Shown: piece by piece, positions 41,876 to 53,219 of the stretch
Layout: each line of letters begins with the position of its first letter
Numbering within the stretch: the first letter of the stretch is position 1
Position numbers and translations under genes: made by a program
Source of the DNA: Neopestalotiopsis rosae
Lineage: Eukaryota > Ascomycota > Sordariomycetes > Amphisphaeriales > Sporocadaceae
Assembly (NCBI GenBank): GCA_023078685.1
Contig: JALGAS010000008.1
Location: forward strand, 186,001 to 250,000
Direction: 5' to 3'
DNA length: 64,000 bases
Notes under the pieces: model-generated
What the model saw: the letters and a program-made list of their open reading frames with translations, nothing else
The model's database searches: none
What the model was told of the DNA's origin: nothing

Positions 41876-44821
41876 TCTGAAGGAGTGGAATATTGCGAGT
41901 GGCGGAAATCAGTGTCGTTGAGATGTTCGTTGGATAGTTGTCTGGCAATGCAATAGATTCTAGATGCCGATGATGGCCAGAACACCATGGACTTATATAC
42001 ACCACTGTCATCACATCTCTATACTCAGAACAACGCCTAACTTTGCCTGAGACGCATCGAAAGCCTCGGCACTGAGTCCAGATCACCGGTGCTTCACGCA
42101 TGCCTCGGTCCATTATACCTGATCATCAGTGAATCGATCATATCGAGGTCTCTCGGGAGGCATACCTAAAGTACATACACTTCCTAATCCGGAAATCCCG
42201 TATTGCGTTGACTGGATGCTGAAGTGCAACTAGGTCAGAGGTAAAAGGGCAACCCACCACTTTGCCCATGGCCACCTAGTTTCACATCATGTACAATCTG
42301 CTATAGGCGGTTCGTCCCAACTGTTGCGATTGGCCATTACTTGATCGTTCTCCGCAAAGGTTCTGTGCAACGTGGGGAGCAGCCCGCGCCGGCAGAGCTA
42401 GCGGGCACGTTCTCTCCATGTGGAGGTCGTTCGCAAACTTTCCTAATTGGGGAAAAGTGAAGAGATGGCCACTAGTGCCAAGATTTTCGCACGAATGGCC
42501 CGGTAGGCGCAACATTTAGACACACATAGGTGGCCAGCATCATGAGGCGATATCTTGATTTTGGGGATGAGTGTTCATGCCTGGGTGAGGAGTTGATAGC
42601 CCTTGAGCGCCTCAGAGATGACAACAGCCGAGGTATGTCCAAGAAGACTTGACTTGGAAGCTGAGAATCGTCAATGCATAGACCCTGTTTGAAAGCGAGG
42701 GGCTTCATTCTTCATGAATTTCGATCAACTAAGATGCATGGATACCGCGGAGAGAGCCTATCAAACATCTTGCGCATCTCCAACAAGTGTAGAGCCTCTG
42801 TTCCAACCCATACTAGTGCCACTTCACTGCCAGCGCAGAATCAACATTGCTCTTGATGGTACCTTTGAATGGTGGAATCCCGTCAGAGGCATGAAATCAC
42901 AAAGTAATTCCTGAAGACCAGCCGAGGCAAAATTTGGTAATCCATTCGTTCTTTTCTAGTTCTACATTGGGCGAAGACCGAGAATGAGCCAGGAAAAGCT
43001 TCATATGGCCGAGATTCAGGTGGCGCATCGGCGTTATTCGATGGCGGAAAGCCAGAGTTTGAAAGTCTCGATAGTACTGAGGTTTGCCCTTCGCCCATAA
43101 TCATCTATTAGATTGGTGCCGTACGCCATATTCCGCGTCTTCCGAGCCCTCCGCCTCCGGGCCCGACTATCCATTGCACGGTGACGATCGACCACTAAGC
43201 CGCCTCACCCGTGGGTCTCTTTCCAAGATAGTTTTGTCACAGGGCGTTTGTGATTCGCGTGGTCCGTCATAATCATAAAGTACCTTTCAGGCAAACTTCA
43301 AGTACGAATGTGTCACGGTCCAATTGTTTCGTCCACTTTGGTGGATCTCGGAGATCATATTACTCGCACTCTTTGCCGAATGGACTGTAATGAGTAAAAG
43401 AAGAAGCATATTATCCATGACATCCAGCTTTTGGTCCGCATCATACCTTTCAGGCAAGACGTCGCACCTTGCGCAGGATATGAATGGTACTTCCAGTGGG
43501 TAAACCCGAACGCCTCTCCTAATCGATGAACATTCATCGTGAGGTTGCAGGATGGTCTCATATGGGCCGGACTCCTAAAATTTTGTTCAGCTAATTAATA
43601 CCCATTATCAGTGGAGAAGATTGGGAACGATGGTGGTTTCCGTATACGTATCTAATATCATTGATCTGATAATTGAATACCGCTTGGTTCTTGGTGTTCT
43701 GCCATGACATCTGTTGATAATCGTGATCTTAATTTAACCTCATGGACTAATGTCCGATCACCATATATGCTGTGCTTGGTACAAAGCATATAGAATTCTG
43801 TTGTCCAAATGCAAATGCAATCTCATTTGGAGTTTTTCCAAAGCCGAATTCATGCCTGGGCCCGCTTACGTAGTGGTTGAACAATGACGAGAAGCTCATC
43901 TTTTTCAACTCATACACCTCATACATATCGGAACGGTTGTATAGATGAGAGTTACTATGGGAAGATAGGAACAAGGGAATTATTATGCGTCCTTGCTATC
44001 TTACTTCACTAATCTATGTGAGAAATGGTTTGATGTTAAGAACTGGTTGAGATCTCAAGTCTTACCAGAGTAACGGAGTATTACTTGAATTAGTGAGCAA
44101 TATGAATATACATTTTAATCATGAATCATTTATCCTATGAAGATCCTCTTACTCGAGGTCAACTTCTCGGTGTTGTACTTTTTCCCGTTGATGTAGTCAT
44201 TCTGCAGGGGAAGCGACGAGGCTGGACGACTGGCAGAACACCAAGCCTGACGCCTCCGTGATAATTCACTGGCTCTTGGCACTCGCTGTGCAAACGTGGC
44301 CCAGCCTGGAAGTGCACAGAATTTTCAACCATGATGATTTCCCTCCCAAGAATTTCGTCTGCGAGTCTGCCTCGGGGTCTGTCGCGTTGTCCAGTTGACC
44401 GCAACGCAACGCGAAAACTCGACGCGCCGCGTTTCCTTGAGCAAACGCAGATTGTTCTACCCCTCTCTTATCTGATTGTTCAGAAAGCACTACAAATTTT
44501 TCTCAATCTTCCTCGAGGCAGACTCGTTTGATCGACTGTCAACGACCGGAGAAAAACACGGTGTCGGCATATTTTGGTGCTCTTTTCGTCCTTCTGTTGC
44601 CTACACATGCCTTCGAACAAACATCTCAAGTCAACGACGTTCAACAGCTTCCTGATATTTCTGCGCCATCAAATCTTTTCAATAAACTATCGAGCTCGAC
44701 GTTTCTTCGATACGGACAGCTTGGGTCCCGAGTCATCATTCGTTTCTCAATTAGCGACACTCATCGTGTCAAACATCCAGCAACAAACAAGTTCTCGTCT
44801 TTTCCTCGTGCTGCAGCTACA
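41876..44821. other. 2.9-kb intergenic region, divergent promoters
   Basis: Lies between the cutinase (minus) and the Cys-rich protein (plus), so it carries both promoters. The part from about 43560 to 44150 is AT-rich. The last 300 nt before 44822 are pyrimidine-rich, consistent with a 5' leader. Short open frames have no recognisable features; a minus-strand frame around 44159..44404 was considered and not called. Confidence 0.4.
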
Positions 44822-47205
44822 ATGTGCCGAAGGTGAGTCACTCGATGCTCTTTGAATTCATGTCTTTGCACATGAATAGGGTCTGACCCAAGTCTTGCAG
44901 ACGCTACTTTTCTTGCAACTGCCTTCTGGCCGATCCAGAGGTGGGCCAAGAGTACCCCGAATGCCATGAGAATAGAAAGGACGGATGGGTCTATTGCGAG
45001 TCCGTCAAGAAGGGCGAGCGGAATCATCCCACCTCGAAACAGACCAGTAAGGAAAAATGTATCGAAACGTTTCCTTCCGCGGTCATTCTCAGACCCTGCC
45101 CGAAGTGCAAGAACATCCAACAACATGACTGGCCCAAGAAGATCCGTCTGAACATGGGTCGCGATAACATTGGCGATGAAGATTTCAAAACTTCGCTGGA
45201 GAATTGGTTTCAAGAGACAGACGTTTTCCTCGCCAAGGTTGGTTCCGAATTCGCGAGCACCAATCGTCTCGCGAGCCCCAAGAACATGACCCAGAACTTG
45301 CACACAGCTCATGCCTCGTGTCAGTGTTCTGGATGTGTTGGCGTCCGCCCCAAGAAGCGATCCGCAGACACGGACGATGACTCTGTGCCACGAAAGACAC
45401 AAAAGCTGGGCCCGAATCAGGAAAGGCTTCCGCAACAAGCGGTCGTTCCTACTCCGAATCGCAGCCTCAAGGAGACCACAAACCCTGGTTTCAAGCCTGT
45501 AGGCGAGATCCAGAGAGCTTCGTATCAAGCATCCAAGACACACGCCCAGACTTCACCTCCAAACAGTCAGTATGTACAGCCCGACAGTAATAAGACTAGC
45601 AGCACAAGCAACCCCCGGTTGGAGTTAGTCGAGACGGCCTTAAACGATGCAGCCTTATCTGCTGCCGTAGGACAGCAAGGTGCGACTATTGAGCAGGGCA
45701 AGGACGTCTCTGGATACTACCGGGCACACTTGAACACCATCCAAAAGGCATTTTCCCCGTGTACTCCACAACAATCACCTATTCCCGAGAATTGTATCGC
45801 TCAGACACATCAACGAGCGCCCAATGCTCTAAACACAGAGTTTCAGGGACGCTCTCCTCTTCCAGGAATCACCATCGACAACTCTCAGCCGATGCGGGGA
45901 CAGATGAATCCTCTTCAATCCAACAGAAAGCGAAAAATTGACCCAGTTCAACCAGAAAGCGCCTATGACAGGGCAATCAAACGCATCAAGGCTAAGCAAC
46001 TCGAGCCTAGACACCAGCCTGGATATCGTCACGTTTCAGACGCGGTTCCAACAAATGCCGGCATGACAGATTACAGTGAGAATCTTTACAACACCAGTTT
46101 CGAGGCTAATCGCGTGATTCCCAACGACACAGGCATCTATGCCAACAACAATCAGTCTCTGGGCGGCGTTAAGGTCAACCAATCTGCCGAGAAGCCCGCC
46201 ACACCCCAGCTTCCTACTCCAGAGTCTACCCACCGTACAGGATTCCAGGAGACTCCGGTCGGCCGTCATCAAATGATGCAGAGACCAGTCGTTCCTCAGG
46301 TTCCAACTACAAAGCCCACTGAGCACAATCGATTCCAAGAGACTCCTGTCGGTAATAAAGGAATGATGCAGAGTCAGGTTGCATATTCTGCCACCGCACG
46401 CAATAGCCAGGGTGATGTCTTTAATCATCCGCACACACATACTAGCACCCACAGCGGAAACATCATCAGCAATACTCACAGCAAGAACAATAGTGGCGGA
46501 GTTTACAGAACCCACAAGAGCAGTGGTGTCGCCAATGCTAGCCTTGGCAGTACCATCAACAACAATGCCTCCTATGAGAACAACGTTCACCATAACCCAA
46601 ACTCGACCAATAAACCTCAAGCCAGTGATATGTTTGGCTCGTCTTGCAGTTTCTTGGGACTTGACACGAAGACAAGCGATCTTGTTTCACTCCAGCAATC
46701 TGTTGATAATGTATGGGGCAAGTCAAGCACCCCAAACTACCAGAGAAGCCATTCCGCTTTTCACTCGCCATCTATGTCATCAATGACCAGCGCTACTACC
46801 GTCGAGTCCATAGATGAAGGAACACCGGACAACGAGCCTCACAATGGATCTGCCACATTCCCGCGTACAGAAGTCGTACCCGAGAAGAAAGTTTTCTATG
46901 AGGACAAGTTTGCAGAGAACACCACGGAGAACTATGTGCCCACGGCTAATGTACTGTCTGAGAATGAGTACAAGCAAGACGCACTCAAGCAGGTTGAACA
47001 GAGTGTGCCTACAGAGTCACAGATCTCAGTCTCGTATGGCGCCGAAGCGGCTTGCAATGGAGAGAACAGTGCTCAGAAATCGAGCAAGACCTTTGAAGAA
47101 GAGATGGCCTTCATTCTGGAAGACGCAGAGAAGAATGACTTAAGCAAGTCATTCACTGACGACGAGTTCAACTCACTCCTTGACGGATTTTTTGGAGGCT
47201 TTTAA
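44822..47205 (+). CDS. Unrecognised Cys-rich N-terminus, disordered protein
   Basis: Predicted protein of 771 aa from an 11-nt first coding exon (44822..44832, MCR plus two bases) and a long second exon (44901..47205). I do not recognise the family. The first 75 residues hold a C/H-rich module: MCRRRYFSCNC, EYPECH, WVYCES, KCIET and CPKCKN (C70/C73). CQCSGC (144-149) follows, so zinc binding is possible. Basic patches VRPKKRS and NRKRK could serve nuclear import. The long remainder is Asn/Ser/Gln/His-rich and probably disordered. It includes a 30-residue tandem duplication carrying GFQETPVGRHQMMQ and RFQETPVGNKGMMQ, and a His-rich HPHTHTSTHSG stretch. The last 40 residues are acidic and amphipathic (FEEEMAFILEDAEKND, FTDDEFNSLLDGFFGGF), like an activation or docking helix. 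A nuclear regulatory role is a guess. Confidence 0.75.
46205..46384 (+). repeat. 90-bp in-frame tandem duplication
   Basis: Two 90-nt units inside the Cys-rich disordered protein, seen in translation as PQLPTPESTHRTGFQETPVG followed by RHQMMQ, and PQVPTTKPTEHNRFQETPVG followed by NKGMMQ. The shared core is FQETPVGxxxMMQ. Divergence at synonymous and flanking positions shows that the duplication is not recent. Confidence 0.7.
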
Positions 47206-47944
47206 GAGCAAGTTGAAACGCTGAACTCAATTGATTGAGGGGCATACCCACCAGGTTCAACCTTTTTGGAAGAGTCTCCAGGATATAGCGACTACGAGAT
47301 TGGCCTATACTATTTCGATTTTCTCAAAAGTCGTCCAGTATGCACACGATTGTTGGAGTTCTACACAAAGATTCTGAAAGACGCGCAATGAACGCGTATG
47401 GCTTCCAAGAAATTGCAAAACCGATGGATTCTATGGGAATTTCTGTCAATCATTTGCCAAAAAGCGTGTATTGGTAGTGGAGGAAAGCGCACACGGTCTT
47501 AATTGATATAGAGCGTATAGAGAAACGAAAAGTCATGTTTTGATGAATTTTGCTGGAAAGAACTACAAAGATTGTGGCCCAGTACACTTCGTGAGAACGT
47601 CACAGTCAAGATCAAGACAGATTTGCTTCACGGAAATGGTAGAAAACAGACTTTCATTATTGAATTTGCAAAAGTGTTGCGTAAATATTTCTATCGTATA
47701 CTAAGCAAAACAAAGTGATTGTCGCTAATGTGAGAGAGCTGCCGAGTCATTATGAATCATGGCTCCTAGATAGACCTAGGTGTACCTAACTGGATAAGTA
47801 GGTCGGGAGGTGTTTGTCAAATTGTCCTTCATCCTCCATGCATGCGATAATTTGTGAATCGCTTGCACTATTTGGATCAGTGGTTGTTGTATTCGCTATT
47901 GCGATGTCTTGCTTGCTTGCATTCTCTAGCCTTAGAGGGAGCGT
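47206..47944. other. Convergent intergenic region
   Basis: 3' ends of the Cys-rich protein (plus) and of the repeat-containing wall protein (minus). AT-rich, no gene seen. Confidence 0.4.
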
Positions 47945-48830
47945 TTAGAGGAAGAAAGCAAAGATGGCGGCAGCGGCAATCATGCCACCGGCGGCCTCGA
48001 CTCTGCCTGCGGCGGAGGCAGCGGTGGTCGAGGAGGCAGCGTTCTCAGAGGTGGTGGTGCCATCGGTGGAAGCCTGAGTCAGGGAAGAGCAAGTGCTCAT
48101 CAAGGTGTCGTTGGACATGAGAGCGTCAAGCTTGGCCTGGACCTTGGCAGCCTTGGCAGTGTACTTGTCAATCTTGGTTTGGTTTCCTGGAAGATTGTGT
48201 GATTAGTATATGTTGATCCCATGATGAGAAGTGTATCTTATTCGTGAACTTACCATCAAACTTGGCAGACAGGGCAGTGGCGTTGCTGGCAAAGGCAACC
48301 TCCTTTTGCAGCTTGGACATGGTCTTGCAGTCGGAGAGAGTGGACTGAGCAGCGCAGAAGTCGGTCAAGGTGGTGTTGGAGGTCATGGCGGCAAGCTTGG
48401 TGGCCTGGTCGCTGGCCTTTGCCTTGAAGGCATCAACCTTGGTGGTGTTGCCGTCAAACTTGTTGGTCAGCTTGGTGTCGTTGGCAGCGGTGGCAATGTT
48501 CTTCTCCCAGCTGGCGATCTTGTCGCAAGAGTCGACGGCGTCCTCGTGGGCGGCAATGACGGCGCAGCTCTCCATCAGGGTGCTGTTGGCCGAGAGGGTG
48601 GTGAGCTGAGTCTGCTTGTCGGCGACCTTTGCCTTGAAGGCGTCAATGGCGGTCTGGTTGTTGTCAAACTTGTCGGCGAGCCTGGTGTCGTTGGTGGCGA
48701 GCTCGGCCTGGCTGGTGAGCTTGGCTACCTGGGCGCACTGGGACTTGACGCTGGCGGTGCCATTCTTGTGGCCCTTGGCGGTGACGGCAGTAGCCAAGAC
48801 GAGGGAGACGAGGATGTTGGTGATCTGCAT
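47945..48830 (-). CDS. Secreted GPI-type protein with three Cys-bounded repeats
   Basis: Two exons, complement(47945..48186, 48254..48830), in phase, give 272 aa. Residues 1-18 are a signal peptide (MQITNILVSLVLATAVTA). The mature part has three repeats of about 70 residues. Each starts and ends with a cysteine (six in total) and carries the pattern NDTxLxxKFDxNxTxxDAFKAK...LxxLxxNxTLM. The intron falls in the third copy's KFDG/NQT position. Numerous N-x-T sequons suggest heavy N-glycosylation. After the last cysteine come a Ser/Thr/Ala-rich linker and a hydrophobic end (GGMIAAAAIFAFFL), as expected for a GPI-anchor signal. It is probably a cell-wall or plasma-membrane surface protein of a group common in Hypocreales. 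The biochemical role is not known to me. Confidence 0.82.
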
Positions 48831-51185
48831 TTTTGCTGATTTTTTTTTTTTTTTGAACTTGTGAAAGTGTATATAAAAAATGTTAAAAACAAGCTTGTTG
48901 TTTATATTGTATAAAAGAAGTCGGACCGGCGACGAAGAATGGAAAAGAGGTATACAGAGAAGGAAATGAGATCAACTCTTGAGAATGCTGCCGATTGATG
49001 ATTGTGATGATGAGAATGAAGTAGAAAAAAAACACATCATTGTGGTTCGGTCTCTCAGGTCTTATAGACGGACGACATCTATAATCATCGGCTAGTCTTG
49101 GGCAGTCTGGGGTGAGCGTGCCAAGTGCCGTTGCCATAGATAGAATGGAGACCGGACGATTACCCAAGCGAATGGCGGGAATACCACCATGTCGGATGAG
49201 TACGCACTCCATCTGACAGGTTTCAGTAGTCGGTGGTGGCAAGAGTGTTTCGTCTGGGCACCCAGCGAAAAAAATTCGACTCTATTCTATTCTCCTCGGC
49301 CAGGTCAAGTGTCGATAAACGCTCGTGGTTGAAGCTCGAGCTAATTCTGATTGGGTGATGCATGTCGTCTGTTCTCCAACTTGTGGTCAAACAACGCCCA
49401 AACCCATACAGACATGGGACGGACAGGCATCAGACAGAAGGACAGTACTGTAGTAGTATAGTGGGTAAAGGTGCTAAGATGGACTATACTACGGCCATTT
49501 CGCCCACGATCCAAAGTCTTGGCACGGCTGCCAATGGATTGAGGCTCTTGAGGCTCTTCCTAGGTAACAGTCTGACTTGCGACAAGATCTGACGACGTCG
49601 CTTGGCGCTCACGGTGACGGCCAGCCAATCACCAGGCCCATGGCTTGGGGTTGTCGTGTTTCAGCAGCGACACTGAAAACACCGCAGACCTAGACGACCC
49701 CGGCGCTGCGTTACAGTGTGGGGAAGAGCATGGCGCAAAGGACTGGCCAGAGGGCTATTAAAAGACGACGGCTCCACTCTCTTGGAACTCACTGGCGACT
49801 CAATTGCCGGGGAATGGGTGCCATGATGGACAGTGATCTTCCCTGGCCAAGGTCGATTACAGATCTGCGCCCGGCCTCTTGCTGTAAACGAATTTTCCAC
49901 ACAGAGTCTCGCCAAGCGGGTCGAACATTGATGATGCACAGGCCTGCCAATACGCACCGATTCTGATCAGTCAGTCGCGTATGATTGACACCAGGATTCG
50001 TCGGGTTTTAGGTATTAGTGTCGACATTTGACTGCCGCTCGGGGTCTTGCAGTAGCGCTACCGCGGCGAAATACTGGCCGACATGAGATGCCTCCCAGCC
50101 ATTGATCTCTACTGACATAGTATACAACGTACGTACAATGTTCGCCTGATGATTGCTATATGTGGACTTCAAACAAGACACTAAAACATACCCGTTCTAA
50201 ATCAGTGAGTTGCTGGGACAGTGTCAACCCAGAAAGGCCTCGTGGTCCCTCGGGTCTTGGCTCGTCTCGCACGACGCGTCCACTTTTTGCTCTCCTCTCT
50301 CTTCCAGACTGATGTCCTCCTCCCACAATCCGTGAATAGCGTCTGTCATGTCCCGGAGTTAATCGGTTCGGACACGCTCGGGCTCAACTTTCAGTTTGCC
50401 CACAACTGCTTCTAGCCCCCCAGATCCCTCAATGGAAAAAAAAAAATGGGTGGCCATTTCTGAGACTGGGTCCATATTCCAGCATTGACGTTCTTTTGTC
50501 CCTTCGAACCCACTTAAGAGACTTAACCTGGTCAAATAACCTTCTCCATGTTACATCTGTTTGGATGATTGCGAGTCCTCAAAAAATAGCGGTATCATCG
50601 TTGCGAAGACTCCACTGGTTCCGAATAGCAGGTACTGTTCCCCAACAAAGTAGAAGTTGGAAATGGGGACTAAAGCTGACGAGCATGAACTGTGACTGAC
50701 TTGCGCATAGAGCTCTCCAGTGCACGGAGGTTTGTGTTCCCTTCTTGCCTGAACCTTGAAAAGTCGGAAAACCCGGTTTGAACAAGCGACACTATCAAAG
50801 CCCAATGGCAAAAGAGTTCGCCGGCCTCTTTCCATACATGTGACTGATCAGGCGCGCGACAAAAATAGACTCTTGATCAGCGACTAGACGTGCTGCGATC
50901 TCCTTGTAAGACGTTCACCATGCGCTGGGAGGGAAATGGGCGGTACTATCATCTTTCCCCCTCAATCATTGCTCCGAAACAACTCGCCTTCTCGTCTTGT
51001 CAACTTCTAATCCAGCTCCGCTTCCTCTCCTCTTGATGTGCCTTTGCCATGTCAGCCTTTCTTGCCTTCTCTTTTACTTGGACGTACGCTTGATGCTGGA
51101 TCATTGGGCGACATCAGATTCTCTTCGCCAGCTGCGCCCGGGTAAGTTTGATCAATTGTAATAATTCTATTCCAGTCTCTATCCT
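48831..51185. other. 2.4-kb intergenic region, no gene seen
   Basis: Begins with a T/A-rich leader (oligo-T at about 48840-48854) of the wall-protein gene. The rest has only open frames below 125 codons and a short oligo-A near 50441-50449. No RNA gene or repeat was recognised. Confidence 0.4.
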
Positions 51186-52181
51186 TTATAATCTCTCGCG
51201 TGGTGACACTTGGCGCAGAAGGTACTCCCACGATCTCTGTGCCCTCGTAGCGGCGTCCTCTATCGAGTATCGACTATCGCGCATCCTTCGATCAAATATT
51301 TCCATGCTGATCCAGCCTTTGAATTTCTTGTCGACTACACATGCCTTGAGAAAGTCTCCCACCGGCAGGTATGCACCATACTCTTGCTCGCCAGGAAATG
51401 GTCGCGCATGCTTCGACCAAGTAAATTCTGCGGCTTCTCCCTCGAGGAACCATGGGTGTTTCTGTGAAAAGGGAGGGTCGAATCTCTCGCCGTCCGACAG
51501 CTGTACATAAAACAACTTGTCCAGCGGGAAATCCTTCTTGAAGCTTGCGAGCGATGCTTCTAGCCTAGCATCCGCGTTTGGGTACTTCCCCGAGGCATCA
51601 CGATTGTTTCCCCATATCTTGGTCAGGATGTGGAAGCTGTCGAGACACAGCCCGAAATTGGTTCGATTGACCTTTTGTATGATACGCAAGGTCGTCTGCC
51701 AGGTGGAAACGTGCGTCGACCAGGACATGGGCTCGTACGCGATGGACACGACGGGCTGCTCGGCACTAGCCAGGTCGGACAGCTGCTGCAGGTCAGAGGC
51801 AATCACGTCCTCGTTGCCGTCGCAGTCGATGGTGAATTGGGCCGGGACTTGCAGGAACTCGGCTCCCAGCGCCCGTGCAATGGCGAGCCAGTGCCGTGCT
51901 GTACTCAGCCTTTGGTCGAGTGGGCTTTTGTCCCCCTCAAAGCCTTCAAACGGTGCCAGTGATATGATGATGATATTGTGTTTTAGACACAGCTGGCGTA
52001 TAGCTTCTGCTGCGGCTTTCAGTACAATGCCGCGGATCTGTGCATACGTCTCGAGATCGCCATACACCACTTCCACGCCAGCAAAGCCGTGTCTAGCTGC
52101 ACTCAGTATCTTTTGGTCCAGCGCATGAGACTCATGCTGACCGAGTGACCGGGTACCAATGGCTAGTTTATTCGATAACAT
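51186..52181 (-). CDS. 3-dehydroshikimate dehydratase-like TIM-barrel enzyme
   Basis: Single exon, 331 aa. The frame opens 11 codons upstream, but the ATG at 52181 matches the family start (KLAIGTRSLGQ). It resembles Neurospora qa-4/Aspergillus QutC, which converts 3-dehydroshikimate to protocatechuate in quinate/shikimate use. Shared segments are HGFAGVEVVYGDLE, IISLAPFEGFEG, YEPMSWSTHVSTWQ, VNRTNFGLCLDSFHI, LFYVQLSDGERF, YGAYLPV and GWISMEIFDRRM. The metal-binding acid residues of the xylose-isomerase-like barrel are expected at E in YEPMSW, D in CLDSF and E in SMEIF. No other quinate gene (quinate dehydrogenase, dehydroquinase, activator, repressor) lies nearby; the sugar-porter gene is 49 kb away. 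A sugar phosphate isomerase with another substrate is a less likely alternative. Confidence 0.83.
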   Translation of the reverse strand: MLSNKLAIGTRSLGQHESHALDQKILSAARHGFAGVEVVYGDLETYAQIRGIVLKAAAEAIRQLCLKHNIIIISLAPFEGFEGDKSPLDQRLSTARHWLAIARALGAEFLQVPAQFTIDCDGNEDVIASDLQQLSDLASAEQPVVSIAYEPMSWSTHVSTWQTTLRIIQKVNRTNFGLCLDSFHILTKIWGNNRDASGKYPNADARLEASLASFKKDFPLDKLFYVQLSDGERFDPPFSQKHPWFLEGEAAEFTWSKHARPFPGEQEYGAYLPVGDFLKACVVDKKFKGWISMEIFDRRMRDSRYSIEDAATRAQRSWEYLLRQVSPRERL

Positions 52182-53219
52182 GTCGGTGAGTTGAAGACGT
52201 TTGGAGATGAACAATATGAGACACAGTTCTCTACTACTTACATTATAACTATGATTGCCCTTTAGTAGATCGTGGAATTATAGTATCTATATAACTTGAG
52301 CGGAGCACTCGAGTGTACATAGCGTCACGAAAAACAGAGTAATCTGTAAAAGTTGTGATGATATTGGCTGGAATTGATGTCCGTCAAAAATGCGGGCTTT
52401 CATGTCTAGCTACTTGCCTAGATGCTCGAAAGAGGTAATACCTGGCGGGAATAGTTTACCTAGTTGTATCATTATGGGTAATGTGCGCGATGTCGTGAGC
52501 CTAGAGCGCCGAGAAATAGCGAGAAATAAGGCACCTCAACCGCCGCGGCGGCGCGGGGTAATAAGCCCGGGCCAGTTTCTATAGGCAATGACTTTGCTAA
52601 TTGCGGGCTACGAATCCACCATTACAAGACCCCATGGGGGACGGCGAGGACGGAATAATACAGATGACGCAATAGAGCCGCGGCGTGGGTGTTGCGATGC
52701 AGTACATTGATTTTTACCTGTCGCGATCATAGTGCTTGCGCATTTCTCCAAAGAATCGTTGAATGTCCATGTCTCTCCAACATGACTTTGAAACATGGTC
52801 CCATAGGCCAGATTGAGTATCCTGCAGGTTACCACATCTACTAAAAGTTGCCGGTGCTTGGTACGATGATCACGCCGGCCAGGCAGTAGCGCAGTCCCAA
52901 CCTGCGGCAACGGACCTACACACCTTATTGAAGGGTCAGTTCCCCTCACGGATTTGGAAGCTTTCAAGCCGTGGTCCAGAGTCACAAGGAGCCAAAGACA
53001 ATAATGTGCCTGAATTCGACTGGCCATTGGTAAGATGCAATCGAAGCGAGCTGAAGCGGACAAAAAATTCATTCTGATATCAAGTCTAAAAAATAACAAG
53101 AAACGTGGACTCCCATCGAATACCCATACCCCCGTGGAAAAAATAACAGTTCCGGGTATACGGAACAAAGAACAATATACAAATGAATAGTACCGGGCAG
53201 TCACGATTGTCTGCCTTCG
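52182..53219. other. Intergenic, no gene seen
   Basis: Promoter side of the dehydroshikimate dehydratase and 3' side of the FMN enzyme. Open frames here lack domain features. Confidence 0.4.

Noticed and set aside
43281..43456. Fourteen-nt word TACCTTTCAGGCAA present twice
   Set aside because: Too short, unrelated flanks, and consistent with chance in a non-coding region.
44159..44404. 81-codon minus-strand frame, possible small secreted protein end
   Set aside because: Two frames compete, there is no signal peptide, and no splice model restores a coherent product.
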